From positions 214,546,652 through 214,610,651 of the forward strand of contig NC_084793.1 in assembly GCF_963169125.1 (NCBI RefSeq): a DNA stretch of 64,000 nt, in the 5' to 3' direction. The notes below the pieces were generated by a model. The model was not told the origin of the DNA, made no database searches, and saw nothing but the letters and a program-made list of their open reading frames with translations. Of the stretch, positions 11,217 through 24,430 are shown piece after piece. Positions within the stretch are counted from its first letter, which is position 1, and each line of letters opens with the position of its first letter. Source of the DNA: Humulus lupulus (taxonomy: Eukaryota; Streptophyta; Magnoliopsida; Rosales; Cannabaceae). The position numbers and the translations under genes are program-made.

Positions 11217-11841
11217 GTAAGTAATCTTTCGCTCTTTGCTGCAAACTTATTCATATTTTTTGCTATATGTTTCTTTCGAATGATTCTGCAAAATTACCTT
11301 TTATTTATGTAGTGGTTCTATCGAGGGTTTTGACTTGCTTATTTGTGTTGTAAGGAGAGATAGGTTATAGGGAAGTGTAGGTTTATTTAGCCGAGTATAT
11401 TGAGAGATTAACAAAATAGGTAAATTTCTGGGCATTTTTTGGGCTTTTGGGGTTTGAATGAAGAACACTTTAGGATAAATTTTCTAGATTTCTAGCCCCA
11501 AAAGTAGGTAGCTTAAAGGCCACATTTTTTTGGGTGGTTTTGCATTAAAACTGCCTTCCAAGACCACGATTTTGGCACGCGATTTCCAAGGTGACAGTAT
11601 TTTCTGAGATTAGGGCGCGTGAATTGGGGACACGCATGGATCCACATACATAGGTTCTAAACCCGTACTAGTTTGTAGGATTCCCAGCTCGTAGGATCTG
11701 TCTTCTTCAAATGTTAGGTCGAGTTTCCAGGGATCCCTATCTGGTTATTAAGTACGACCAATTCACTTGATTCTCTTAACCCGTATCCCAGAGCTATATC
11801 TTTAGATCTCCCATTAACCGTTTGTACTGTCCTATGCCCAG
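11217..11841 (+). other. Putative 5' UTR intron of the antisense gene (B)
   Basis: The donor is AT|GTAAGTAATC at 11217 and the best acceptor is ATGCCCAG ending at 11841. The body is T-rich. Element C has the corresponding pair at 34774 and 35227. The exact acceptor is uncertain, since GCAAG at 11845 is also possible. Confidence 0.45.
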
Positions 11842-11862
11842 GCAAGCTAAATTTCCAACAAA

Positions 11863-12633
11863 ATGAGTCAACAAAACAAAAGAACATAGCTATATCCTCT
11901 TCTCAAGGCCAGCAGCCCCTGGAGACCCCCATTCCTCACTTGGGGCCAGTGGTGGAAATGGAGGTTGAGGTAACCCCCAACAACTTCTATGAGGCCGAGC
12001 GAATCATTTCTCGAATAACTTCCATGCCCCAAGTGAATAGCATATTAAGGGGCCATGGCATCCAAATGGATTCAAAGTTCTACGCTCGCCCAACGTTCGA
12101 AGGAGAGCGGAGCTGCGCTCCACCAGAAGATAATTTCAGAGCTTGGAGTGATGAGCATCAGAAGGCGGGGGTCTTTCTTCCTGTAAGCTCGTATTTCTCA
12201 GACTTTTTAAATTTTGTGAAATTAGCTCCATTACAGCTCCCCCTAACACGTACAGCCTCCTTGCAGTGATCAAATATGTATTTCTTAAAAATGAGTGGGA
12301 GGCCCCCACTCCAGAGGATATCCTCTACTTTTTCTGCCTCAGGGCCAATATTGACACCAAGACCGAAGGTGACGGGTTCTACTACCTCACCCGGTTCCCC
12401 AAGTCCGCCAGCATCATCGATCTCCCCAGCCACTCGAACGACTTTGAGGATCTATTCTTTATGTAGAGCGGGTTTGCGAATTGTGACCATCGATAATTCA
12501 ACCTACCTCGTAAGTGCCTTTTCCTTGAGTATTTCGTAGATATTTGCTTGCTTTACAAAACTAATCTATTATGATCACGTTACATGTCTGTGCAACTATC
12601 TACAAGAGGTGTAAGGCTTTCGTTGTTTGTAGG
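11863..12633 (+). pseudogene. Antisense gene of element B, 5' exon (PF04195-like domain)
   Basis: The first ATG after the leader is at 11863, but its frame closes after eight codons. The domain is readable in shifted frames: SMPQVNSILRGHGI, RAWSDEHQKAGVFLPVSSYF (11940-12230), then a frame change to VIKYVFLKNEWEAPTPEDIL with YYLTRFPKSASI (12266-12466). The pattern of helical blocks with PLHPFF/LPVSSYF and LTP/LPLTR matches C and resembles the plant putative gypsy-type transposon domain (PF04195). A donor GTAAGTGCC follows at about 12510, and the intron runs to the acceptor-like GTAG at the solo LTR edge. Confidence 0.65.
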
Positions 12634-15600
12634 TGTAACATCTCGCAAATTCCACATTAAGATTTTTTTTAAATAAAAATAATTTTGAATTAAAACGGTG
12701 ATTTAATTGTTAAATTATGGAAATTAAATCAATATTGGTTTGATTACATATTGGGATAATAAATGGGTTTTTATGTCCCAAATTTTGTAATATTCTTTGG
12801 AATAAATAATAATAGACATTAATGTTTATTATTGGAAAATAAATTGAATTTAAAAGAGTTTTTTCCTTTAATTTAAATTATTATTATTTATTGGGAAATA
12901 AATATTAAGAAATCATCAAATTGTTAAATGAGATTTATCAAGATTTGTAGATTTATATTTTAAATTGTGAGATTTTAAAAAAAATTTAGGAGAATTTAAA
13001 TAATTATGACTTTAATTTATAATTTTGTGACTCAAATATAAATTGGTAAGATTGTTAATTTAATTAGACATTTAAAATGAAATTTGATTTAAATTTTAAT
13101 GAAAGAAATCAAATTTTGTTATCATTATTAAACAAATGCAATTAGTTTATTATTAATAGGATTCTTGCAATTTAAAAGAAAGAATTAAGAAAGTAAAATA
13201 TTAAAATGAAAGAAAAAATTGAAATGAAAACCCCATTATTTTAAAAACTCTCGAACTCTCTCTCTCATTCCTACCCGATTCTTTCTCTTTCCCTCTTTCT
13301 CTCCTGCCTGCGTCTCTGGAAGGCTTGATTGCTGCCATCCACCATCAACACGTGCTGGACTAGGCAACGTAGGAGGTCGCCGACTTTCGACCCCCGCGAG
13401 CCCAACCCCTCATGCGTGCCCTAAGAACTCCAATAGAGCCTCTAAAGTTGCATTGATTCCATGAACTCTGAAGCTTCTTGGGAATTTTCTGACCACCTCA
13501 AGCCACCCTGAGCCAAACGACCACCACCGCCGTACTCCTTGTGCTTTGGGCTTCAAAACTAAAGGATCAGACTCAAAGGTCGTCGAAAATTAAAGTCGAC
13601 GTTCGTCGGAATCCATGGATATCTGAGAATGCATAGCTCTAATCCGACCATTCTAGGCTGTTCCAAGCTAAACCGTCACCACCACGAGACTCCCCGAGCT
13701 TTGGGCTTCGAAGCCCAGCCACTATTTTCCCGAACCACCACCATTGGGTGGTGGCGCTTCCGCCGTCGCCGGAGCTCCAGTGAGGGTCTCGGCCCGCAGC
13801 CACTTTTGGCTGTTTCGAGGTTTGTCTCAAACTCTCAACGTCATCCTCAACCTTATTGCACTATTATGAGCGATATGGTATAAATTTCTAACTCAAATTG
13901 TTAAATGTTTTGAGTTTTGAAATTATTTGTGAGTTAGGAAACTAAATGCAATTGTGTATGTAGAGTTAATTAGTGTACTGAGTTGAACATTGATTTTATT
14001 GGACCGCTCTGGGACTATTATATGCCTTTTCTGCAAGGTTTTTTTTTTTTTTTTTAAATTTGGGGACATCCGATTTGTAGTTGTTATGCTGCCCGTTTTC
14101 TAAAAATTTACGGACTCGTGTCGAGTTAATTTTATAAAAATCCCTCTTTGTTTAAGAATCAATTAGAATAACAATTGCTAAAGATTAGCAAAATATGAAT
14201 ATGAATTGTAATTTGTATTCTATTATTGCTCGAGGCTAGAGTAGTACTCTATTAAAAAGTATTATTAGCGAGAGAATATTATGAGACATTAGTGCAGCCT
14301 TCGTGATAGTGTGTTAAAAATAATTATCAAATGGTAAATTGTGATGTTTGAAATCCCTGGCGAAATTTTAAAGCAAAGTCATAATCTTTACAAAAAGAAA
14401 ATTTGAAAATTATGAGTTATAAATTAATTAGCGATTAGTTCCCAATAAATTATTGGTTAAGTACTTAAACACATTAATGGAAAATCATCTAGCATTTAAG
14501 AGGCAAATTATGAAGCCTAATTGTATAATTGAGAACAAATTAACATCTAGATGGATTTTTTTTTTTGTATAAATAGATTTTGGAAAGAAAATTCGATATT
14601 ATGGGTATAATTATTGTTATTAATAATTATATTATCAAGAATTACTTATGTTTAATTAATGTGTTATTATGATTTTACCAATGTGATTTTCATAATGAAA
14701 TTGAAATTATTATAAAAAGGAAAAGTGGTTAACTCATGATTTTGGGTGGATTGGAAATGAAATAAACAATTTGCTTTCAAATTATTTAGTTCCAAATTTA
14801 CAAGCTAAGTTCTTGGACCATTTTACTGATAATAATTTTGACAGATGACCTTAATGAACGCTATTATTATCATATTTCAATCATCCTAACTATTATAATA
14901 AAAAGCAAGAGTTTCTAATTAAAAGAATAGTTTATATGAGCTTATTATGAATTTTTGAAAGAATAAGCTAGTGGTTTCCAAACAAATCAATTCAAGATTT
15001 AGAAGCTTGGGATTTAAGCTATTTGTTTTAAACACTTGAATTAAGTTAACGAGTTATGGACATAAAGAGAATTTATCCATAACTAAGAACCCCATTTTAA
15101 GTCTACTATACTTATACCATTTTGTTATTTTACATAAGATATTTTATTATAGTCTTATCAATATGAATATTAGTATGACGTGGGTCAGTACTAATAATAT
15201 TAAGGGCTATGTGGTTTTGTTTAATAAAAAGTTACGACTTTGAGTTCAGGGCTATTATTAGATGACAACTAATATTATCATTTTGTTAACTTTATTGCTT
15301 TTGGGTATGCACTAATTTTAATAGTGTATAATTTAGTGAGTTAGTAATTAACTCAATTACGATCCTTGGATAGGATTAAAAAGTACGGGAAAAGTTGGGT
15401 TGATAGCTCTTGCTGAGAAATCTTATATATCTAAGGACATGAGGTAAGTAAATCTCACCATACATGATTTATTTGCTCATATGTTTGATTATATGGCTGC
15501 ACATAAACTGCATGACTTATTTACTCTTCGATATTATTAAGATGCAAACTCTATGAATGTGTATGTGTTGCCTGGTTATGTGATATGAGGTGTCTCAATA

Positions 15601-18018
15601 ATTGAGAATGATTGATATGGTGATTATAAGTGCATTTTTAGGCAATTCAGAATATAGTTGATTTTGTACTTGTACATGTTTTGTCTGTGTAATTAAGAAT
15701 GACAAACTTTTTGATTATGCTCGCATGGTTTGATTTTATATCTATGGGTACTCTGTTGTTGAATGAGTTTTGCGTCTTTGCGATGCTATGCAGTTGGTTT
15801 GACTAGGGCAAACTTTGTCAATTGCTTTGCTGGAAGTCAACCTTTTGACTTCTGTGGCTACGACATGAAATAGCTTGTGTTATATACGTTAGTATAGGAA
15901 CACGTGCACACGCATACACTTATAGTAGAAGGTTTACATAAAGACCGTAACCTAGTGGGTGCTCCTCATGATGCGGTATGACCCGCTCACAATTATTATA
16001 GGTATGGTTCAAGTCCGTGACAATTATTATCAGTCTGGTTTCAAGTCTGTGACACATGATAATTATTATCAGTCCGGTTCAAGTCCATGACATATGGTCA
16101 TTATTCCGTCTGGTTCAAGTCCATGACAATTACTATTAGGTCCGGTTCAAGTCCCTGACAATTCGCCTTAGACGAGTAGCCAATATTAACTCGGAGTCTC
16201 TGTAAATAGATGTAAACATATTTACACCCGTGATAACATCTGTGCTCTGGGAACCGGTGCTTACCCGTGGTGGGATTGTAAGTTTGGAATGGATAATGTT
16301 GATGCTCGATTCCCCATTTTAATGGCATGCATGTTTAGGGGGTACCGATTAGCCCCAAATTATTTTGGTGACTCCCAAGTTGACTTCTATGGTTAACTTT
16401 AGTGTATTGTCACCTACCTTGCAGGTTGATAATGTTACTGGCTACTATCTCTGTGAGTTGAATTGCCACTATATTATTAGAATTGGTGCAAGCCATACAC
16501 ACTTTGAATTAAATGCTCGAATTAGGTTCAGTAGAGGTGATCAATTAAGGGGTGTGGTTAGATAAATATGATTTAGGAAATTGTGTTAAGAATGACTTAT
16601 AAGCATTTAATGATGGTCTGTGGCCAGTCTTAACATGCTAAAGAGTGCACATAGGTTATGGCTGTTTAGTTAACCTTGTGGCCTAATTAGGTATCTTTTC
16701 CCTTGGCCTCAAAGTTATCTTACAAGGCTAACATTCTGTATGTTGGGTTTGATTGTTGATTCTCAAGCTTTTGCATGGGATACGTTATACAACATAGTCA
16801 AAGGCTTCGACTAGTTGTCCTAAGTTTGACTAGAAACTAAATATCGAATCTAAGGTCGTAATTCATTATCTGACTGCCTTAGCACCACTTCACGATAAAT
16901 GTTTCTACGGTAATAAAGATTAAGTAGGGGTATGGGGAGCCAATTAATTCTATTACAGATAAGAGAAAAACTCATGAGAGAACAAGGTAATTAAAAAATG
17001 TGCTAAATGTGTCAAGAGACCAAATGTAGGTTTGACAGTCAGATAAAGAATATTAAAAGGTATTTAAAGTCTGCGGTAGATTTGAGAAAAAAGTCAAGCT
17101 CGGTGTTGCGTGAAAAACGTAATTGTCACCGTACAAGACCAACACCTGGTGGTGAGTCGTTAAGATTAGAGGTTAGAATCGGTACGAAGAAAGACACAAT
17201 CAGAAAGGCTCATTAAGGGAGTTTATAGTAATATAATAGCCACGAAATTATTAATAGTGGGGTAAGAAGGTAAAAGTTCTCAGTTAGGATTTATGTAAAT
17301 TGGTGCTCCTAAGATTATCATAGACCATAGCGTTAGCACAGAATAATGTTTTGACCATTGCGGTCTTGAGGGTGTGGTATCACCATAATTACTAAACCTG
17401 CCGCCCCGTCTTAGTGAAAGGCTATAGCTGAACCCTAGTTAAGGGATTATGTTTTGTGTATTTCTTTGATATCGGATGAACATAAGCCTATGTTATTTTT
17501 CTTTTAGCGGCTAATAATCGTGGCCACTACTTTGTCAAATGTATAATTATTTATTGGAGCATGAATTTATAGTGTTTGAATTAATGGTGATGAAACGTGG
17601 ACTCATATGATTGTCCTATGTATGTTACGCTCATGGCTATGTTATCATCCATCATCAAGTCACGATATATGTATATAGGCATACATGCATTGCATGGGAT
17701 TTACTTACTGAGCGTTAGCTCATTATTTTGTTGCTTCCCTCTTTTTAGGTGTGGCTTGATACTTGGACATCTTGTGGGTTCCAAACTCAGTAGCAAAGAC
17801 TTTGAATAAGATTTTCAGAGGTCCAATATTATTGTATAAGATTAGTTTAATTCGACTTTGTAAATAACCAAGTGTTATTAAAGTTCAAAATTTTTAAATT
17901 TTCTACATTTTTTTTTTATAGACTTTGAGTTATGGTTTTAGTGTTACATGCCTAACATATATGTAGGATTTGTCCTATGAGTGTGCGGCAGATGTACCTA
18001 ACGTAGTGGGTCGTTACA
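12634..18018 (+). mobile_element. Solo LTR (TGTAAC family), 5385 bases, in the antisense gene of B
   Basis: It starts TGTAACATCTCG, ends GGGTCGTTACA, and is flanked on both sides by GTAGG (12629-12633, 18019-18023). A 5-bp duplication and TG...CA ends point to an LTR. No gag-pol domain and no internal second LTR are visible, so a solo LTR is the simplest reading. It shares internal landmarks with 36610-40662: GGCT(A/G)C(G/A)ACATGAAAT, GTTAGTATAGG and TACTGAGCGTTAGCTC near the end. Orientation is given by those shared landmarks and a CT-rich leader near 13250. The G+C-rich patch at 13300-13880 belongs to it and is not a host exon. Confidence 0.8.
15998..16165 (+). repeat. Short degenerate tandem repeat inside the 5.4-kb solo LTR
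   Basis: Five units share the core TCCGGTTCAAGTCCATGACA with spacers of about 10-20 bases (ATTATTATC). Unit length varies from about 30 to 40 bases. Confidence 0.7.
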
Positions 18019-18435
18019 GTAGGGACTAGCACTCGACACTCGCCTCTGTTCCCATTGAAGACAAAAGACTAGCGAGCGATACTAACCTATGCCAACATGT
18101 TGGCATGCGGGTTGATCGGAGATGGCCAATCCTTGGCACTCTAAACTCTGGGTCCTCCTAGAAATAAAGCCCTATCCATTGTAGAGGAGGTCAAGGAAGA
18201 GGAGGTTGCACCATTGGTGCATAGACGCCCTTTAGGACGATCTAAGTAGTGATCCAGGTCGGGCAGAGTTGGGAGCAATAGCCAACACCTCTGGTCAAGG
18301 TAGCAATGAAAGTGATATTGACCGGGCTGCTACCAGCTTCATGCTAGCTTGGCATGACCCAAAGAAGATCATGATCAGACACCTAGTGGACCTAGATAGG
18401 GATGTTACCATCCAACAATGTGTTTACCTTTTAGT
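18019..18435 (+). pseudogene. Antisense gene of element B, middle exon fragment
   Basis: This short piece of element B lies between two solo LTRs. Its first bases repeat the GTAGG duplication and follow an acceptor-like GTAG, so it may be the exon after the intron that starts near 12510. The coding sequence is badly decayed: in-frame stops such as those near 18090 and 18248 prevent a continuous reading, and no domain could be assigned. Confidence 0.4.
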
Positions 18436-21027
18436 TGTAACACCCTAACTTATCTATCTTTAGGAAAATACCACTTTTGATATTTATATAGAAAAATACC
18501 AATAATTCTCTAGAAAATACAATGGGGCCTATTAAAAACAATTCAATATGGGACTAATGTTCAAAACCAAATATCTTTATGCAATTTAAAGAAAATTAAA
18601 GACAACCCACTGAGTTAAATAATAAACAAAATAAACTAGTAATTGCTATATGACGTTCTGGATTATTTCTCATCTACTGGCTCCCCGCAACATACATACT
18701 AACTTCATTGGAAACCACACCATTTCTTTCATACAGTCATTCAAACAGAACAATATAACAATTGCTTTAGCTTACCACATATGGCACTTATTTTACATTC
18801 AAACATTCATAACATAATTCATAGAAGTCTAGCTAACTTCCTTACCTCAAGTCCAAGAAAAATCAAAGAGAAGGAATACTTCACAATGAGCCTAGAATAA
18901 TTGTCAAAACACTTGTCTTAATATCATGTAGAACACACATGAACACATAAAAGCATATTCCACACGTGAATGAGCCATGCACGTGGCAACTACCTCATAA
19001 CAAGCTACACCACCTTTCTAGAATCAAACATAGCTCCTACACATAATCATGCTTGCATGTCACACATAAACTCATGGAAATAATACCAATACACATCATC
19101 AAATTATGGCCAACACCCTAGAGTCCTCAAGAATCGTAATTCATGCATCAAAGTTATAAATCCCAAAAATTTTACTACAAGAAAACATAATAAGAGAATT
19201 AGATACTATCATGATTACTAGACAATTCACATATATAATAACAATATTTCCTAACATGTCATGACAATAGAACCCTATAAACATTATTAAGCATGCTTGC
19301 CACATTAAAACATCTTAGAATCATGCAATAATAACATATATCACTTTTAAATAATTAAACAACTTAAAAAAATAGTGTTGGCCGAAACCTATAAATCCAA
19401 CAACAATATAATAGAAATTTTCATGCATCAGTTTTCATAATGAAACAAATCCGAACATGCTTCCTATTCAAATTACAAAATAATAATAATAATAAAAATA
19501 AAAAAAACCAATTCTACACCCCTTGGCCGAAACCTATAGAAGCAAAAATAACATGGTATTTCATGCAACATAACTTGCCATTTAAACATGTCTCAATCAT
19601 CACAAAATTAACACCAAGCACATAAGTAATATATAAAACCCTTGATACATGCTTGTAAATTACTAAGAAAATATTTAGCAAGTTTTTAATTCTTTTTCTT
19701 GAATACATAAACTCATAAAATCATAGATTTATAACATAATGAGAAAGCACACTTAGTATGTTTCTATAATGGCACAAAATTATATTCCATACTCAATTGC
19801 AAATTTAAAAGAATCTAAATCCCATTAAAGAAACACATTCTATCATGCTCTCTAATAAAACAAGGCCATATCTTGAATTGATACTCAAAGAAAATCACAA
19901 GTTGAAAATTATACTACCATGGCCAAAACATGTAGACAAAACCACAAGAATCAAATCACACTCATCATGCAAAAATCCATCTACAATCCTTGCATGCTCT
20001 TTTATTCAATCCAATCAAAGAAAACAAATCTTTCAAATCCATAAACAAGAATAGAGAAGCAAGACACCAAAAATAATCATTCTTTATCTCTTGTAGAAAA
20101 AAGTGGGAATCAAACCTAGAGCACTAGAGAGTCTTCCCTTGGTGAGGTTCTAACCCTATGCCAAACATTAGTCAAGGTTGTCTTAGAGTCAAGAAGAAAG
20201 AAGAAAAGAAAAACACAATCAAAACTCAAAGACATTACCTTAGTGTTCTTCTTCCCTTCTCTCTATCCTCAATTTTTGAAGTTCTCTCTCTCACTCTCTC
20301 TCTATGTGGATGGCCAGAGTTTCAAAAATGAGAGAAAGATGCTTAAGGGCCTATAAAGGAAATTAGAATTGGGTTTTTCGTAACCCAAATAACCTGTGAA
20401 TTGAGATTCGTTTTTAACCCAGTTACACTACGATTTTGGAAAAATGGTATTCTATAAAGTTGTAGATAATCGAATTAGATTTCCAAAGATACTAAGATTG
20501 TCTAAATCAGAATTATAAAGCTCCAATTATGTTGATTTTACTACAGCTGAGTCCAAGGTTATGGGAATTCCAAATATGGCAACTCCCTTTTCCTTGCTCA
20601 TCACTCCTCTCTCTTTCTCATTCAACACCACACTCTCTCTATCTCTCACCCTTTTGTTTCCCTTTTCTTTTTCATGTGAACACAAGCTATAAAAAATAAA
20701 AGAGATTCTACTCTTTTATTTGTAAAATTTTCTAAACAAGGAAAACTCCTCATTCCATGATCTAGTCTAGGTACAAGCCCTTCTTCATGCATGCACACTC
20801 TTCTTACCATGCACCCACACGCACACCATCATGCACACAACACACATTCATACACATGCACACACAATATCAAATAGAAATAAAATCAGTTATTGTCACA
20901 CATTCAAATTAACAATTTAATAAACTAATAAATTAAAACAATCATTTAAAATTTAAATATTTACAACATAAACATTTCTATAAAAATAAATAATAAAATA
21001 AAATAAAAAAAATTCTGGTTTGCTACA
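18436..21027. mobile_element. Solo LTR (TGTAACACCC family), 2592 bases
   Basis: It starts TGTAACACCC, ends GGTTTGCTACA, and is flanked by TTAGT at 18431-18435 and 21028-21032. It is A+T-rich with no transposon protein. CT-rich runs lie at 20240-20310 and 20600-20670, and a CA-rich stretch (CACACACAC) lies around 20810-20870. It resembles other TGTAAC solo LTRs in size and ends, but the orientation is not clear. Confidence 0.78.
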
Positions 21028-22508
21028 TTAGTTCTCCATCGCAATCTTAGGTTCCCTAAAATGACCATAGTGGTAGACAACACCTTACACATTAGGAGAA
21101 CTATCTTCGAACAATACAGTACTAACATCCGCCCTGGGATTCCTTTGGACCTCAAGCAATTCTTTTCTATCACCAGACAGCAAGGCTATGACCTGAGTTT
21201 AGATGATGAGCTTGAGTCTAAATGGTGCCTAACATTGTATTATTAGAATATCCTCCACCACCAATTATCCAAGAGTTAGAATATTCTACCTTATTTAGTT
21301 CAGTAGCCAATCCAGATCCAATTATTGTAGTCTCCTCCTCTTGCTTGGAAGGCCAGATTTCCTTCTTTACTTGTTATTTTCCAAGTTTAATTGAAGTTTG
21401 TATAACCCTCTCTGGAATATTTTTCAGAAGATAACATGAGCTGCGACCTGAAAACCGCAATGACTAGCTCTGGTCCAGCACTGAAGAGATCGAGAATATT
21501 GAAGAAGGGCGCTTATGGGGCTGGAGGTTCTTCCATAGGAGCTTAAACCAAGACTAAGGAGCTACCTCTTCCCAACCACAGGCTTGGAAGGATACAATGG
21601 TGAATACCAGGGATGCTCCGCCTCTAGCTCCTCGAACTGACCCTCCAGCTCCCCAAACTGACCTATCAGCTGCTCACATTAATTCTCCTGTTGCTCCTCC
21701 CACATCTATCCTAGCTCCCCATGTGGGTGTGGGCAAGTTTTTGACCCACCTTCGGGTTTCCATCCAGCTCCTGACTAGTGATGTGGTGGGGCACGTCAAC
21801 CAGATCTCCGTCCGGGAGGTGGAGAAAATTGAGGGCGCAGCTCCCTGGGATGTAATGAGGACCACCCTAGGAATGCAGCTGACCGTAAGTTCTTCACATG
21901 GTTTTTCTGCTTACTCCACACTTTTCCATGATCTAACATTTTGGTTGTTTCTATTGGAAGTCCTATCTGGCTCAAATCCGAGCAAGGGCTAAGATCCTCG
22001 ACAAACTGGAGCAAACTGATGATAGATGCAGGCATATTGAGGATGCTACCTCAAATGAGTTAGAGAAAGCTCATGACAAGAGTAAGTAGCTCGAGGAAGC
22101 TCACTCTTAGCTGGGGGAGACGATCCTGAAGCTTCAAGTGGATCTTGAGACAACCTGAGCTAATGAGAAGATTTCCAAGGCGCAGGCCTTCGAGGTGATC
22201 AAGGCTAGGACCAGCTAGGTAAAAGTTGATGAGCTTTAGCTCAAGGTTGATGAGATCCAACCCAAGGTGGACGAACATGAAGCCCATATCAATTCAACTG
22301 TGGAAGAAATGTTTTATAAAGTTTGGTGCTTCAACCAGGAGGGTGAATTCTCGTTCCTGGATGCTGAACTATGGGAGCGCTATCGAGTCTAGTTCCAAGA
22401 TTGTCTGACAAAATCCTTTAGAGATGGTGGAGATGGAAGAGAGGAAGAGTTTCTTCACAAGGGCAAGCTCAAGACTGAGGAACTTCCTGGCCGTATATTT
22501 TTTTATTT
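21028..22508 (+). pseudogene. Antisense gene of element B, 3' exons with coiled-coil tail
   Basis: Readable pieces in order are a 61-codon stretch from 21061, a Pro-rich stretch (APPLAPRTDPPAPQTD, 21597), HVNQISVREVEKIEGAAPWD, a GTAAGT donor at 21885 with an acceptor GGAAG ending at 21960, then SYLAQIRARAKILDKLEQ. The tail is a Lys/Glu-rich heptad-like region followed by VWCFNQEGEFSFLDAELWERY, which A shares. Five in-frame TAG codons in the tail sit where the family has Gln. The frame closes near 22508, converging on pol. Confidence 0.68.
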
Positions 22509-22970
22509 TTAGTTTTGCGGATAACTTATGTTCCTTGTAATTAGGCCTTCTAGGCCAAGACAATCTGCCAACATGGCTTTGTTCAAGGTTATTTATCCTT
22601 AATCTAAATTTACTTTTCTTTAATCTTTATATATTTCCCTTCTACTATTGTGCATAATCTTTTGAATTTTATACACATGCGTAGTTATAAAGAATTATTC
22701 TAGATTTAGGTATTTTTAGAATTTCATGCCTAATAGTTGACCAGTTAATTTTCAGGTCGTGGACCTAGTATATCCATGATTTTAATAGCATACCTGTTAA
22801 CCTTCAGGCCTAGTAACTAGTTCAGTCCAAGGTTTTATTGCTTTGAAATTTCTTATTTAACTTAGTTAAATTTAGATTTTTTTTTTAAAACTCGAGTTTT
22901 ATCAAGCTATCAAATTTCTAAATTCTAAGTTATAGAATTTTTCAAAGACTTATTAAATTATTATCAAGGG

Positions 22971-22985
22971 TATCTGCCCCCAAGC
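22971..22985 (-). other. Internal polypurine tract-like motif (B)
   Basis: The minus strand reads CGCTTGGGGGCAGATA across this position, in the same place as the motifs at 1766-1780 in A and 42377-42393 in C. The following bases (GATAAGAATTTATGGATATT in B) are also shared with A. Confidence 0.5.
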
Positions 22986-23174
22986 GATAAGAATTTATGG
23001 ATATTCTAGGTCGCTTTTACATAGTGATAATACAAAAATTTGATAGAAATTTGGTAGTGCGTTCAAATTACACAACAACCGTAACTTTATTAAATAATAG
23101 AAAGTTTAAAAGAAAATGACCTTTATAAATAAGCCTTACAATATAAAACAATATTCGAACTTAATCAATCACTG

Positions 23175-24430
23175 ATGATATTTCTTCAAATGCAAATCGT
23201 TCCAAGTTCGAGGAACTGCTTCTCCACTTAGTCGAGCTAACGTGAATGTCCCTTCTCATAGAATTTCCACAATCTGATAAGGTCCTTCCCAGTTTGGTCC
23301 TAGTACACCATCCTTAGGATCTTTATTTGCCAAGAACACCCTTCTCAACACTAGATCTCCTAACTCAAGATTTCTTTCCTTAACCTTTGAGTTGAAATAA
23401 TGAGTTACCTTCTGCTGATAATGAGCGAGCTGAATTTGTGAGTCTTCTCGACGTTCCTCAATTAGGTCTAGAGATGCTTGTAATAGATTGTGGTTTTATT
23501 CTTGGTTAAAAGTCCTTCTGTGAGACATCACTAGGGCTTCGACTGGGAGCATTGCTTCACTTTTGAAAGTTAGCGAGAATGGCGTATGACTAGTAGATCT
23601 GCGGTGAGAGGTTCTCTACGCCCAAAGCACTTGCGAGAGCTATTTGGGCCATAGCCTTTTAGCATCCTCCAACCTCTTTTTTAAAATTTCCTCGAGGGTT
23701 TTATTCACTGCCTCTACCTGTCCATTTGCATTCAGATACGCCGCTGAGGAGAAACTCTTGATAACCTTGTACTTTTCACAAAAATTGGCGAATAGCTCGC
23801 TATCGAATTGGGTCCCATCATCTGAAATTTTTTTCTTTGGGAGCCCAAAGTGACGAAATCAAGTACTCTCTTTGAGGTTATCATTGCCAATGGCTTAACT
23901 TTGGTCCACTTCAAGAAATAGTCCACAGTGACCACAACATAGCGAACTCTTCCTTACCTTGCTGGCAATGATCCGATTAAATGTATTCCCCAGATGGAAA
24001 ATGGCCAAGGCGAGAAAATCATGGTTAGCTCGATAGGTGCAACTCGAGCTATTGTAGAGAATTGTTGGCACTTATCACACTTCTGAACATATGAAGTGGA
24101 GTCTTTCTTCAGAGTTGGCTAGAAAAACCCCTGCCTTAGTATCTTTATAGCTAAGTTCGGCCCCCCAGCGTGGCCTCCAAAAAATCCTACATGAACTTCC
24201 TTTAGGATGACCTGGGCTTCCTTTGGTAAGACACATTTGAGCAGAGGCATAAAATAATCTCGCCTATAGAGAATTCATTCAACCAAGATGTACCTAGGGA
24301 TCTGGTATAACAATCTACGTACCTCCTTATGATCCTCAGGTAGTCTTCCAAAAGTGAGGTATTCCTAAATAAGAGTCATCCAGGTTGATCCTTCATGGAT
24401 TAGCGTGATCTTTTCTATTTCTTCTATGCT
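23175..24430 (-). pseudogene. Integrase region of element B pol
   Basis: The zinc-binding HHCC region is present (VHVGFFGGHAGG, then KCDKCQQFST, 24060-24230), followed by PWPFSIWG-HLIGSLPA and VVTVDYFLKWTKVKPLA. After KRVLDFV the sequence skips part of the next block and changes frame near 23850, so the second catalytic Asp region (DDGTQFDSELF) is in another frame. KSFSS and ANGQVEAVNKTLE with the catalytic Glu follow. The C-terminal NWEGPYQI-type motif is at about 23270-23310 with stops. Non-functional. Confidence 0.83.

Noticed and set aside
13240..13883. Exon-like G+C-rich region with an 84-codon ORF
   Set aside because: It lies inside the 12634-18018 solo LTR, where CT-rich leader sequence is expected.
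17937..17951. Alternative right end GTGTTACA for the 5.4-kb solo LTR
   Set aside because: No duplication follows it, whereas the end at 18018 gives a perfect GTAGG pair.
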